Assembly (NCBI GenBank): GCA_012798145.1
Contig: JAAZNT010000185.1
Location: 1 to 7,228 of the forward strand
Source of the DNA: Thermoanaerobaculaceae bacterium
GTDB taxonomy: Bacteria; Acidobacteriota; UBA4820
Length of the DNA stretch: 7,228 bases
Direction of reading: 5' to 3'
The first letter of the stretch is position 1. Each line of letters starts with the position of its first letter. The notes under the pieces are model-generated. The model saw only the letters and a list, made by a program, of their open reading frames with translations, was not told the DNA's origin and did no database searches. The translations under genes were made by a program, and so were the position numbers. This document shows, piece after piece, positions 1 to 6,513 of this stretch.

Positions 1-316
1 ACAGGATATTGCCCTCTGTGGTGGACTTCAACCTCTTTTCCTCCTCGCCCGAAGGGGATTCATAATAGATTTTTGTTCCAAGAAAATCTTCAAGTTCATA
101 AAGTTCTAAGATAATGTCGTCTTCTGATACAACAAGCCCTCCAGCAGGCGGAAAAGCATGTGTCAAAATGATTCCTTTTTCTTTCAATTCATTTTTCCAA
201 ACATTGAAGGGAATATTTTGAGGGGCTTCAAGGAGTATTACATTTGTATGTTTTTCGCAAAAAGAGAAAACTTGAAACAGAGCCAATGAAATTGCCAACA
301 AAAAGACTTTTTTCAT
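1..316 (-). CDS. Secreted protein of unknown function, N-terminal part
   Basis: Open frame read leftwards from an ATG at 316-314 for 105 codons to the window edge with no stop, so the C-terminus lies outside. AGGAGGG sits 4 nt before the ATG, which fixes the start. Residues 1-19 form a signal peptide: Lys-Lys, then a hydrophobic stretch (VFLLAISLALFQVF), with a plausible cleavage after Ser18. Cys20 is not in a good lipobox (VFSFC), so I do not call it a lipoprotein. The mature part begins with a predicted strand (NVILLEAP), a helix (FNVWKNELKEKG) and further strands, ending in an acidic segment. This beta-alpha-beta order with 'GIILTHAFPPAGG' faintly recalls the propeptide domain of secreted subtilases (inhibitor I9 fold), but this is only an impression. 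The visible part contains no catalytic motif. It is transcribed divergently from ychF. Confidence 0.8.
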   Translation of the reverse strand, partial: MKKVFLLAISLALFQVFSFCEKHTNVILLEAPQNIPFNVWKNELKEKGIILTHAFPPAGGLVVSEDDIILELYELEDFLGTKIYYESPSGEEEKRLKSTTEGNIL

Positions 317-390
317 TTTACCCTCCTAAAAAAGTGAACCTCTCCAACTTTCATAAAACAAAATTTTAAACAAACACTCATTTCAAATAA

Positions 391-419
391 ATCATAACAA
401 AAAATTTGTCAAATGCAAA
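391..419 (-). promoter_or_regulatory. Promoter of the leftward secreted-protein gene
   Basis: On the minus strand, TTTGCA (419-414, 4 of 6 consensus matches) is followed after exactly 17 nt by TATGAT (396-391, 5 of 6). Transcription would start near 384 and give a leader of roughly 68 nt. A TTGACA at 412-407 in the same region is a perfect -35 but has no good -10 at the right distance (TATTTG only), so I prefer the first pair. Read from sequence only. Confidence 0.5.
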
Positions 420-430
420 GTGATTTTTTG

Positions 431-459
431 TGGACAAAATTTTTAATTAGGTTTAACAT
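431..459 (+). promoter_or_regulatory. Promoter of ychF
   Basis: TGGACA (431-436, 5 of 6 consensus matches) and TAACAT (454-459, 4 of 6) are separated by 17 nt. The start of transcription would fall near 466, leaving a very short leader of about 18 nt that consists mostly of the AAAGGAG ribosome binding site (471-477). It lies back to back with the divergent promoter of the secreted-protein gene, their -35 boxes 11 nt apart. Confidence 0.5.
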
Positions 460-483
460 AAAAACTTATGAAAGGAGTTTATA

Positions 484-1572
484 ATGTCTCTTCTTGTAGG
501 AATAGTCGGTCTTTCTCAAAGTGGCAAAACCACCATTTTTGAAGCCCTGACATCATCTGGGGTTTCATCTGAATTAAAAGGCGCTTCAAAGAAACCCAAT
601 ATGGCAACAATTCCTATTTATGACGCAAGACTTGAGGATCTGGCTCTCCATTTTAAATCAAAAAAAATCACGCCGGCGACTTTGGAATTTGTGGACCTTC
701 CCGGTTTGAGAAAAGGCGCTACCGCAGAGGAGACAAAATCCCTTCTCTCTCAGGTAAAAGAAGCAGACCTTTTTGTTCACATAGCAAGATGTTTTGAAAA
801 CGAGACTGCTCCACATCCGGAAGGTTCTATTGATCCCGAAAGAGACATAAAAACGCTTGATTTCGAACTGATGATAGCAGACCTTTCAACAGTTGAAAAG
901 AGAATAGAAAGGGTTTCAAAACTTGCCAAAAGCGGCGATGAAAAAGCGAAAGCAATTTTGAAACTTATGCAGCAATTGAAAGCGTTTCTGGAAGAAGAGA
1001 AACCGTTAAGACTATACAAATTCAAAGATGAGGAACTTAAACTCATTTCTGATGTTGAGTTTTTGTCAAACAAGCCCGTTATTTATGTTGCGAACCTAAA
1101 CGAAGGAGAATCTGAGGTTTCAGAGAATCTCTTTAAAATTGTTGAAGACAATGCAAAAAAAGAAGATAGTTATGCGATGAAAATATATGGGAAAGTGGAA
1201 GCGGAGCTTGCCGAACTTCCCGCTGAAGAGAGAAAAGAGTTTCTTTCATCTTACAATTTGACAGAATCCGGGCTTGAAAGGGTTGTCAAAGTGGCGTTCG
1301 ACAAACTTGACCTGATGACTTTCCTTACGGCTGGAGAGAAAGAAACAAGGGCGTGGACTATCCGAAAGGGAACGAAAGCGCCACAAGCGGCGGGCAAAAT
1401 TCATAGCGACATTGAGAGAGGATTTATAAGAGTGGAAGTTTACACATATGATGACTGGGTAAAATGCGGTAGAGATGAGAAAAAAGTTAAAGAAAAAGGA
1501 CTTTTAAGAGTAGAAGGAAAAGATTACATAATAAAAGAGGGGGATATATGTCTTTTCAGATTCAATGTTTAA
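484..1572 (+). CDS. ychF: YchF/Ola1-family ribosome-associated NTPase
   Basis: Obg-family P-loop NTPase of 362 residues, the usual YchF length. In order: nucleotide-binding domain with Walker A G9-LSQSGKT (to T16), G3 motif DLPG at 71-74, and N204-L-N-E207 where ordinary GTPases have NKxD; NxxE is the family hallmark linked to ATP use in characterised members. A helical insertion follows the RCFE segment (about 120-190), and a C-terminal TGS/DUF933 domain carries the signature FLTAGEKETRAW (280-291) then KGTKAPQAAGKIHSDIERGF (295-314). AAAGGAG lies 6 nt before the ATG. The family is known to bind ribosomes and to affect stress responses and leaderless-mRNA translation; none of that can be seen here. 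Odd point: most YchF proteins have GLPNVGKS as P-loop, whereas this one has GLSQSGKT. It acts in the cytoplasm. The next gene lies 78 nt downstream. Confidence 0.95.
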   Translation: MSLLVGIVGLSQSGKTTIFEALTSSGVSSELKGASKKPNMATIPIYDARLEDLALHFKSKKITPATLEFVDLPGLRKGATAEETKSLLSQVKEADLFVHIARCFENETAPHPEGSIDPERDIKTLDFELMIADLSTVEKRIERVSKLAKSGDEKAKAILKLMQQLKAFLEEEKPLRLYKFKDEELKLISDVEFLSNKPVIYVANLNEGESEVSENLFKIVEDNAKKEDSYAMKIYGKVEAELAELPAEERKEFLSSYNLTESGLERVVKVAFDKLDLMTFLTAGEKETRAWTIRKGTKAPQAAGKIHSDIERGFIRVEVYTYDDWVKCGRDEKKVKEKGLLRVEGKDYIIKEGDICLFRFNV

Positions 1573-1650
1573 AAAATTCTTATTAAAAACGCCAATTTTT
1601 TTGTTGAATAAAAATGTGGTAAATTACTTACTTTGCTCGAAGGAGGGGAT

Positions 1651-3129
1651 ATGACAGCAAAAGAAGTTTTTTATAAAGTTTATGGAGAGATTCACGATCT
1701 TCTTGAAGCGCAGCAGATTCTTGAGTGGGATCAGCAGGTTATTATGCCGAAAGGGGGAGCGGAACAGAGGGCTAATGAAGCCTCTGCCCTTGCAGGAATA
1801 ATTCACGAAAAACTCACTTCAGAAAAAAATGGAGAAATTATCGCCAATTTTGAAAAAGAAGCGGAAACAGAATGGGATAAAGCACACTTGAGGGAAGCCA
1901 AAAAAAATTATGAAAAGCAGAAGAAGATACCATCCTCTCTTGTGGCTGAAAAATCTAAGAGAACTATAATAGCCCAGAGCGTTTGGGAAAAGACAAGAGC
2001 GGTTTCAGATTTTAAAACTTTTTCTCCTTTCCTTGATGGAGTAATTTCCATCACAAAAGAAATTGCGCAGTATGGCGACAGCGAAAATCCCTATAATTTT
2101 CTTCTTGACGATTACGAACCCTACATAAAAACGGAAGAACTTGACCCTCTTTTTGAAAGCTTAAAAAAAGGGCTTAAAGAACTTGTAAAAAAATACGCAT
2201 CGGAAAATACGGAAAGAAGAAAAGAAGCAATTTCAAAATTTATTTCAGCTTCAAATCAAGAAAAAATTGGATTATTCTTTCTTGAAGAAATGGGTTTTGA
2301 TTTTGAAAGAGGGAGGATGGATATTTCTGCGCATCCTTTCACTTCTGGAACAATGGATGATGTGCGGCTAACTACGAGATACAACGAAAATTTTCTTCCT
2401 ACCTCTTTGTTTGGAGTCCTTCACGAAGGAGGACACGCCCTTTACGAGCAGGGATTAGATAAAAATAATTTTAGGTTTCCAGCAGGGCAGGCTTGCTCTT
2501 TGGGAATTCACGAATCACAGTCAAGGTTTTGGGAAAACATCGTTGGAAGATCGAAAGGATTTTGGGACGCCTATTTTGAAATAGTAAACAAACTTTCAGA
2601 AAATGCTTTTGGTGCAGTTTCCGTTGAAGATTTTTACAAAGGGATTAACTGCGTTTCACCTTCATTTATAAGGGTTGAAGCAGATGAAGTGACTTATAAT
2701 CTTCATATCATTTTGAGGTATGAAATTGAAAAAGAAATTATCAATGGCTCTTTAAAAGTTAAAGACCTGCCGGAAGTGTGGAATGAAAAATTCTATGATT
2801 TCTTCGGAATAAAACCGCCCAATGTTTCGTTGGGGGTTATGCAGGATATTCATTGGGCTGTTGGGCTTATCGGATATTTCCCAACATATTCTCTCGGAAA
2901 TCTTTACAGCGGAATGATAAAAGAAACGCTTGAGAAAGAAATGGGTTCTGTTAGCGAAATTTCAAAAAGAAAGAACTTAAAAGAAATAAGGGAGTGGCTG
3001 AAAGAAAGAATTCATTCTAAGGGAAGACTTTATCCTCCAAAGGAACTAATTTTAAAAGCGACAGGAGAGGAAATGTCTGAAAAACCTTTCCTTGATTATA
3101 TTGAAAAAAAATATGATTCACTTGTTTAG
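1651..3129 (+). CDS. M32-family metallocarboxypeptidase (carboxypeptidase Taq type)
   Basis: Cytoplasmic zinc-type metallopeptidase that removes C-terminal amino acids from peptides; the family has broad specificity and does not release C-terminal proline. All M32 signatures are present: DDVRLTTRY (236-244), the metal and catalytic motif H258-E-G-G-H262, the third-ligand motif HESQSRFWEN with E288, IRVEADE (340-346) and GVMQDIHW (395-402), followed by GYFPTYSLGNLYS. The protein is 492 residues, normal for the family of about 500, and has no signal peptide. An in-frame TTG at 1633 would add six residues, but those codons are the Shine-Dalgarno site itself (AAGGAGG at 1640-1646), so translation begins at ATG 1651. 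The gene follows ychF by 78 nt and precedes trxB by 12 nt, indicating co-transcription with trxB at least. Its role is probably peptide recycling. Confidence 0.95.
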   Translation: MTAKEVFYKVYGEIHDLLEAQQILEWDQQVIMPKGGAEQRANEASALAGIIHEKLTSEKNGEIIANFEKEAETEWDKAHLREAKKNYEKQKKIPSSLVAEKSKRTIIAQSVWEKTRAVSDFKTFSPFLDGVISITKEIAQYGDSENPYNFLLDDYEPYIKTEELDPLFESLKKGLKELVKKYASENTERRKEAISKFISASNQEKIGLFFLEEMGFDFERGRMDISAHPFTSGTMDDVRLTTRYNENFLPTSLFGVLHEGGHALYEQGLDKNNFRFPAGQACSLGIHESQSRFWENIVGRSKGFWDAYFEIVNKLSENAFGAVSVEDFYKGINCVSPSFIRVEADEVTYNLHIILRYEIEKEIINGSLKVKDLPEVWNEKFYDFFGIKPPNVSLGVMQDIHWAVGLIGYFPTYSLGNLYSGMIKETLEKEMGSVSEISKRKNLKEIREWLKERIHSKGRLYPPKELILKATGEEMSEKPFLDYIEKKYDSLV

Positions 3130-3141
3130 AAGGGATTGACT

Positions 3142-4074
3142 ATGGAAAAAGTTGTTGTCATTGGGTCAGGGCCTGCCGGGCTGACTGCCTGTATTTATCT
3201 TTCAAGGGCTATGCTTTCTCCTTTGTGCATTGAAGGATTCATTGCTGGGGGGGTGGCTGGAGGACAACTTATGACTACCACTGAAATAGAGAATTTTCCC
3301 GGCTTTCCTGAAGGGATAACAGGTCCCGAACTTATGATGAAAATTAAAGCGCAAGCGGAAAAATATGGAACGAGATTTCTTTCAGAAGATGTTGTCAAAG
3401 TAAATTTAAAAGAAAAGCCATTCAAAATAGAATCTTCGGGAAGAGTAATTGAGGCAGAGTCGTTAATAATAGCAACAGGAGCCACTGCAAAAAAATTGAA
3501 TCTGCCCTCTGAAGCGAAATTGTGGAACAAAGGGATTTCCGCCTGTGCAGTGTGCGACGGAGGACTTCCGTTTTTCAGGAATCAGGTCCTTGCAGTGGTT
3601 GGAGGAGGTGACACTGCAATGGAAGAGGCGCTTTACCTCACCCATTTTGCTTCAGAAGTTTTACTGATTCACAGAAGGGACGCTTTCAGAGCTTCAAAAG
3701 CGATGCAGCAGAAAGTGACAACTCATCCTAAAATAAAAATTTTGTGGGATTCGGTTGTTGAAGATGCTCTTGGGGAAAATTTCCTTGAAGGAATAAAAGT
3801 TAAAAATTTGAAAACTGGAAAATTGGAAGAAATTAAAGTTAGAGGTCTCTTTTATGCAATTGGGCATAAGCCGAATGTTGATTTTCTTGATGGTCAGGTG
3901 GAAGTTGATTCTGAAGGGTATATTATTACTAAGCCCGATTCCTCACAAACGAGCATTGAAGGGGTTTTTGCCTGCGGAGATGTGAAAGACAAAAAATTCA
4001 GGCAGGCTATAACAGCCGCCGGCTCGGGATGCATTGCAGCCCTTGAATGCGAAAGATTCCTTCAAGGAAGTTAA
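3142..4074 (+). CDS. trxB: Thioredoxin reductase (NADPH, FAD)
   Basis: Low-molecular-weight thioredoxin reductase of 310 residues; it passes electrons from NADPH through FAD and a redox dithiol to thioredoxin. Visible in order: FAD-binding G8-S-G-P-A-G13, the GGQLMTTTEIENFPGFPEGI block, the active-site dithiol C135-A-V-C138 followed by Asp, the NADPH-binding GGGDTAMEEA (from G154), H177-R178-R179 which in this family holds the NADPH 2'-phosphate, and the C-terminal FAD motif GVFACGD (274-280). The usual dithiol is CATC; Val for Thr is a mild variant. A start at TTG 3136 would leave only 1 nt after AAGGG (3130-3134), while ATG 3142 leaves 7 nt, so ATG 3142 is chosen. It lies 12 nt after the carboxypeptidase stop. 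No thioredoxin gene is in the window, so the partner is encoded elsewhere. Confidence 0.96.
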   Translation: MEKVVVIGSGPAGLTACIYLSRAMLSPLCIEGFIAGGVAGGQLMTTTEIENFPGFPEGITGPELMMKIKAQAEKYGTRFLSEDVVKVNLKEKPFKIESSGRVIEAESLIIATGATAKKLNLPSEAKLWNKGISACAVCDGGLPFFRNQVLAVVGGGDTAMEEALYLTHFASEVLLIHRRDAFRASKAMQQKVTTHPKIKILWDSVVEDALGENFLEGIKVKNLKTGKLEEIKVRGLFYAIGHKPNVDFLDGQVEVDSEGYIITKPDSSQTSIEGVFACGDVKDKKFRQAITAAGSGCIAALECERFLQGS

Positions 4075-4081
4075 GGTCGTC

Positions 4082-4099
4082 AAAAAATTTTGATTTTTT
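4082..4099. terminator. Weak A/T-only hairpin between convergent genes
   Basis: AAAAAAT (4082-4088), a 4-nt loop and ATTTTTT (4093-4099) form a 7-bp stem in the 48-nt gap between the trxB stop and the stop of the leftward HAD gene. On the plus strand, T-rich sequence follows. With no G-C pairs the stem would be unstable, so it is at best a poor terminator. It could act in either direction, but read-through and antisense overlap between the two operons are possible. Confidence 0.25.
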
Positions 4100-4122
4100 A
4101 ATTTTATTCGTTTCTTTCTGAA

Positions 4123-4812
4123 TTAATATCCGAAATATTTGAGAAGTTCATTGAAAGATTTTACTTCATCATGGTTATCTGAACTTAAGTTGTTTTTATC
4201 CATAAATGAGTGAGCTTTTTGTGGGTGATTGATCCTTAGAGTTTTCATTCCGCATTCTTTTGCAGCGTCGAGTTCTCTGTTTGCTCCGTCGCCTATAAAA
4301 AGAGATTCTTCCGCCAAAGCGTTTGTTCTCTGAAGCGCAATCTTGAAAAACTGCGGGTCTGGTTTTTTCAACCCAATCTCGTATGAGAGAATCAAGTGGT
4401 CAAATCTGTCTCTCAAGTGAAGCGGAGCAAGAATAAACGCCGTTGTAGCCGTGGCGTTGCTCAAAAGGGCAAGATTAAATCCCCTCTCCCTTAAAAATGA
4501 TAGCGCTTCTGTCGCTCCATCGTAAAAAGAAACACAGCGCTGAAGTGTTTCTATGTCGTATATTGCTATTTTTGCAGAAATGTTCCTGTCATTGATACCC
4601 ATCTTTTTTAGCGCTTCATTCGCCCTCTGGAAAGGGTCTTTCAGTTTTCCAATCAGCGCTTCTTCGCTTGTGCTTTTCCAAGCGGAGATAAAATTATCAG
4701 GGTCTATGCCAGTCAGTTCCGCCGCTTCTCTTTTTCCCTTGTAGTAAATTTCTTCGTCAACAAAAACGATAGTGTCAAACAGGTCAAAGAAAAGCCATTT
4801 TATTTCTTTCAC
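4123..4812 (-). CDS. HAD-superfamily hydrolase, substrate unknown
   Basis: Haloacid-dehalogenase-fold enzyme of 229 residues with a C1-type helical cap between motifs I and II. Motif I is FFD10-LFDT, giving the nucleophile Asp10; motif II is LLS118-N; motif III is GLKK150-PDP; motif IV is IGD175-GANRE. In most HAD phosphatases the residue two after the nucleophile is Asp, the general acid/base; here it is Phe12, a pattern related to the D-x-Y-x-T of L-2-haloacid dehalogenases and seen in other unassigned HAD proteins. Phosphatase activity therefore should not be assumed. The start codon is GTG (4812-4810), supported by AAAGGAG 6 nt upstream, which lies inside the end of the prenyl synthase gene. 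The GTG shares its G with that gene's TAG stop, so translation is probably coupled. The protein is cytoplasmic; a link to prenyl diphosphate metabolism is suggested only by position. Confidence 0.9.
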   Translation of the reverse strand: MKEIKWLFFDLFDTIVFVDEEIYYKGKREAAELTGIDPDNFISAWKSTSEEALIGKLKDPFQRANEALKKMGINDRNISAKIAIYDIETLQRCVSFYDGATEALSFLRERGFNLALLSNATATTAFILAPLHLRDRFDHLILSYEIGLKKPDPQFFKIALQRTNALAEESLFIGDGANRELDAAKECGMKTLRINHPQKAHSFMDKNNLSSDNHDEVKSFNELLKYFGY

Positions 4813-5828
4813 TAAAAACTCCTTTTCAAAATGAAATCGGGAAGTTTTTCAAGAAGTCTCTTTGCTTTTGAATCTTCAAAAATTTTCAATTCATTCCTTG
4901 CTTTTTCCGCATAATCCTTCGCTTTTGAAAGAGCCATTTCAGCAAATCCACCGTTAACGACCCTTTCTGAAAGTTCTTCAAGAGCGCTGTTTTCAAATCT
5001 TCTGCCGGCGACGATTGCTTCAAGAAATTCTTTGTCTTGAATCTTTCCATAGTCTCTTAAATAAATCAAAGGAAGAGTCACTTTACCTTCCTTGAGATCC
5101 TGTCCAACAGGTTTTCCGAGCGTTTTCTCGTCAGAAAGAAAATCAAGGCAGTCATCAACAATCTGGAAAGCGATGCCTATAAATAGACCGTAATTAAAAA
5201 GGGCATCTCTTTCCTCTTTGCTTTTCTTTTGCAAAATGGGTGGAATCACCGTGCAGGTGGCGAAAAGTTTTGCGGTTTTCAGTTTGACTATCTCAATATA
5301 TTCATCTTCATTTATGTTTAGGTCATAACCTCTGTGGCTTTGAAGAAGTTCTCCTTCAATAAGATTTTTTGAAGTTTCTGCGATTATCGGCTGTATGTCG
5401 TTCCATCCAAGATTTACAGCCATCTGCACTGCTGAAATGTAAAGGTAATCTCCCATAAGAACCGCAAGTTCGCTTCCCCATCTTGAATTTAGACTTGCTC
5501 TTCCTCTCCTCAAGATCGCCTGATCAACTATATCGTCGTGAACCAGAGTGGCTGTGTGAACAAATTCAACGGTAACTGCGTAATCAATATCTATTTCGCC
5601 CTTGAATTCAACAAGTTCTGAAGATAGAAAAAGAAGAGTAGGCCTTAATCTTTTTCCCGGAGAAGAAGCAAGATAGACCCCCATTTCAGCGATAGGTATA
5701 TAGGGCGACTTGAGTTTTTCTCCTATCAATCTTTCAACTTTCTTGAGTTTTTCGCCAACTATTTCCTGAATCTCGTTCTGAATTGAAATTAAGTCGTATG
5801 AGTCTTTAACGATTTGGAACTTTTTCAA
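4812..5828 (-). CDS. Long-chain trans-polyprenyl diphosphate synthase (IspB/HepT type)
   Basis: Condenses isopentenyl diphosphate onto an allylic diphosphate, most likely making the side chain of a respiratory quinone. The protein is 338 residues. Visible: PGKRLRP (57-63), first Asp-rich motif DDIVD (98-102), LRRG (106-109), GDYLY (126-130), second Asp-rich motif DDCLD (225-229) and GKPVGQDLKEGKVTLPL (238-254). The first motif lacks the two-residue insertion of bacterial farnesyl synthases, and the residues before it, HTATLVHDD, have small Ala/Thr where short-chain enzymes carry bulky side chains, as in octaprenyl synthase IspB; exact chain length cannot be read. The start is a TTG. The first TTG (5834) is only 1 nt from AAAGGAG (5842-5836), the second (5828) is 7 nt away, so I choose 5828. 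It is the first gene of a two-gene operon with the HAD hydrolase. Confidence 0.93.
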   Translation of the reverse strand: MKKFQIVKDSYDLISIQNEIQEIVGEKLKKVERLIGEKLKSPYIPIAEMGVYLASSPGKRLRPTLLFLSSELVEFKGEIDIDYAVTVEFVHTATLVHDDIVDQAILRRGRASLNSRWGSELAVLMGDYLYISAVQMAVNLGWNDIQPIIAETSKNLIEGELLQSHRGYDLNINEDEYIEIVKLKTAKLFATCTVIPPILQKKSKEERDALFNYGLFIGIAFQIVDDCLDFLSDEKTLGKPVGQDLKEGKVTLPLIYLRDYGKIQDKEFLEAIVAGRRFENSALEELSERVVNGGFAEMALSKAKDYAEKARNELKIFEDSKAKRLLEKLPDFILKRSF

Positions 5829-5839
5829 AAACAATCTCC

Positions 5840-5863
5840 TTTAGAGCGCCAATTTGCGCTAAA
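5840..5863 (-). promoter_or_regulatory. Hairpin in the leader of the prenyl synthase gene
   Basis: AGCGC (5845-5849) and GCGCT (5856-5860) form a perfect GC-rich 5-bp stem with a 6-nt loop. Past a 2-nt bulge, TTT (5840-5842) can pair with AAA (5861-5863), which would bury the AAA of the AAAGGAG ribosome binding site. The hairpin falls between the predicted transcription start near 5868 and the start codon. It might tune translation or stabilise the mRNA; a chance palindrome is possible. Confidence 0.35.
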
Positions 5864-5874
5864 ACCAATTTTAC

Positions 5875-5880
5875 ATTATA
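5875..5880 (-). promoter_or_regulatory. -10 element of the prenyl synthase operon
   Basis: Perfect TATAAT on the minus strand (5880-5875). The -35 region 15 to 18 nt upstream has no recognisable TTGACA and there is no TG extension, so either the promoter is weak or it depends on an activator. Transcription would begin near 5868, giving a leader of about 40 nt that contains the hairpin and the ribosome binding site. Confidence 0.4.
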
Positions 5881-5973
5881 AAAAGGAAATAAAACAAGCG
5901 GATTTGACTTTGCGAATCAATTTTCCCAGCACGAACTCCAACATATTGATTGTAAAAGGTATTTTTCTGGTTC

Positions 5974-6002
5974 TTGACAAAAAAGAAAAAAAACACTAAT
6001 GT
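5974..6002 (+). promoter_or_regulatory. Promoter of the receiver-domain gene
   Basis: A perfect TTGACA (5974-5979) is followed after 17 nt by TAATGT (5997-6002, 3 of 6 matches). Transcription would start near 6009, making a leader of about 15 nt that is little more than the AGGAGG site (6014-6019). The -10 is poor, so the element is less certain than the one before the barrel gene. Confidence 0.45.
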
Positions 6003-6023
6003 ATTGTATGGAGAGGAGGCAGT

Positions 6024-6410
6024 ATGCACAACAAGAAAAGGGTTGTTCTAATTATAGACGACAATCCCGACCTTCTTGACATTGTAGATGCTATTCTATC
6101 CGATTCCGGCTTTATTGTAGCAAAAGCGGCATCCGGAGAAAGCGGAATAGAAATATCAAAAACACTCAAACCGGATCTCATTCTTCTTGACATAAATATG
6201 CCAAGAATAGACGGGTTTGAGGTTTTAACCCAACTGAAACAAACTGAAGAGACAAAAAATATTCCTGTCGCAATGTTTTCTGTAAGAAGCGATTTAAGAG
6301 ATAAAAAATTGAGTTTTCAAAAGGGAGCGATTGATTATATCTCTAAACCTTTTCAATACAATAGGTTAACTGAAAAAGTTGAAAAAATTCTTGAGCGGGC
6401 GATTGCCTGA
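6024..6410 (+). CDS. Stand-alone response-regulator receiver domain protein
   Basis: A single CheY-like receiver domain fills all 128 residues; there is no DNA-binding or enzymatic output domain. The acidic metal-binding pair is D12-D13, the phosphoacceptor is D56 (LILLDINMPRIDGFEVL), the conserved hydroxyl residue is S86 in VAMFSVRSD, and the conserved Lys is K108 in YISKPF. All residues needed for phosphorylation are present, so it should be a working phosphorelay partner. AGGAGG lies 4 nt before the ATG. Such single-domain receivers serve as phosphate shuttles, sinks, or protein-interaction switches as in chemotaxis. No kinase, phosphotransfer protein or motility gene is nearby, so its partner and output are unknown. 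It is cytoplasmic, with its own predicted promoter, and is divergent from the prenyl synthase operon. Confidence 0.93.
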   Translation: MHNKKRVVLIIDDNPDLLDIVDAILSDSGFIVAKAASGESGIEISKTLKPDLILLDINMPRIDGFEVLTQLKQTEETKNIPVAMFSVRSDLRDKKLSFQKGAIDYISKPFQYNRLTEKVEKILERAIA

Positions 6411-6454
6411 TTATAATTAAAAGATAAAAATTGAATACAATATGTGGTGTTTAC

Positions 6455-6483
6455 TTGACAAGCATAGTTTTATGGTGTATATT
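6455..6483 (+). promoter_or_regulatory. Strong sigma70-type promoter of the barrel gene
   Basis: Perfect TTGACA (6455-6460), a 17-nt spacer and TATATT (6478-6483, 5 of 6 matches). This is the best promoter in the window. The start would be near 6490, with a leader of about 24 nt carrying GGAGGTGA (6503-6510), a near-complete anti-Shine-Dalgarno match. Together they predict high expression, as expected of an abundant envelope protein. Confidence 0.7.
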
Positions 6484-6513
6484 AAAGCCTTGAATTAACT
6501 ACGGAGGTGAGAT

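Noticed and set aside
1571..1602. A/T-only inverted repeat (AAAAAATT and AATTTTTT) after ychF.
   Set aside because: There are no G-C pairs and the loop is 16 nt, so the hairpin would be too weak to terminate. A possible promoter downstream (TTGAAT at 1604) lacks a matching -10, so I cannot say whether the carboxypeptidase gene is read from ychF or from its own promoter.
5814..5999. Plus-strand frame of 61 codons from a TTG.
   Set aside because: It has no ribosome binding site, overlaps the start of the prenyl synthase antisense and spans both predicted promoters.
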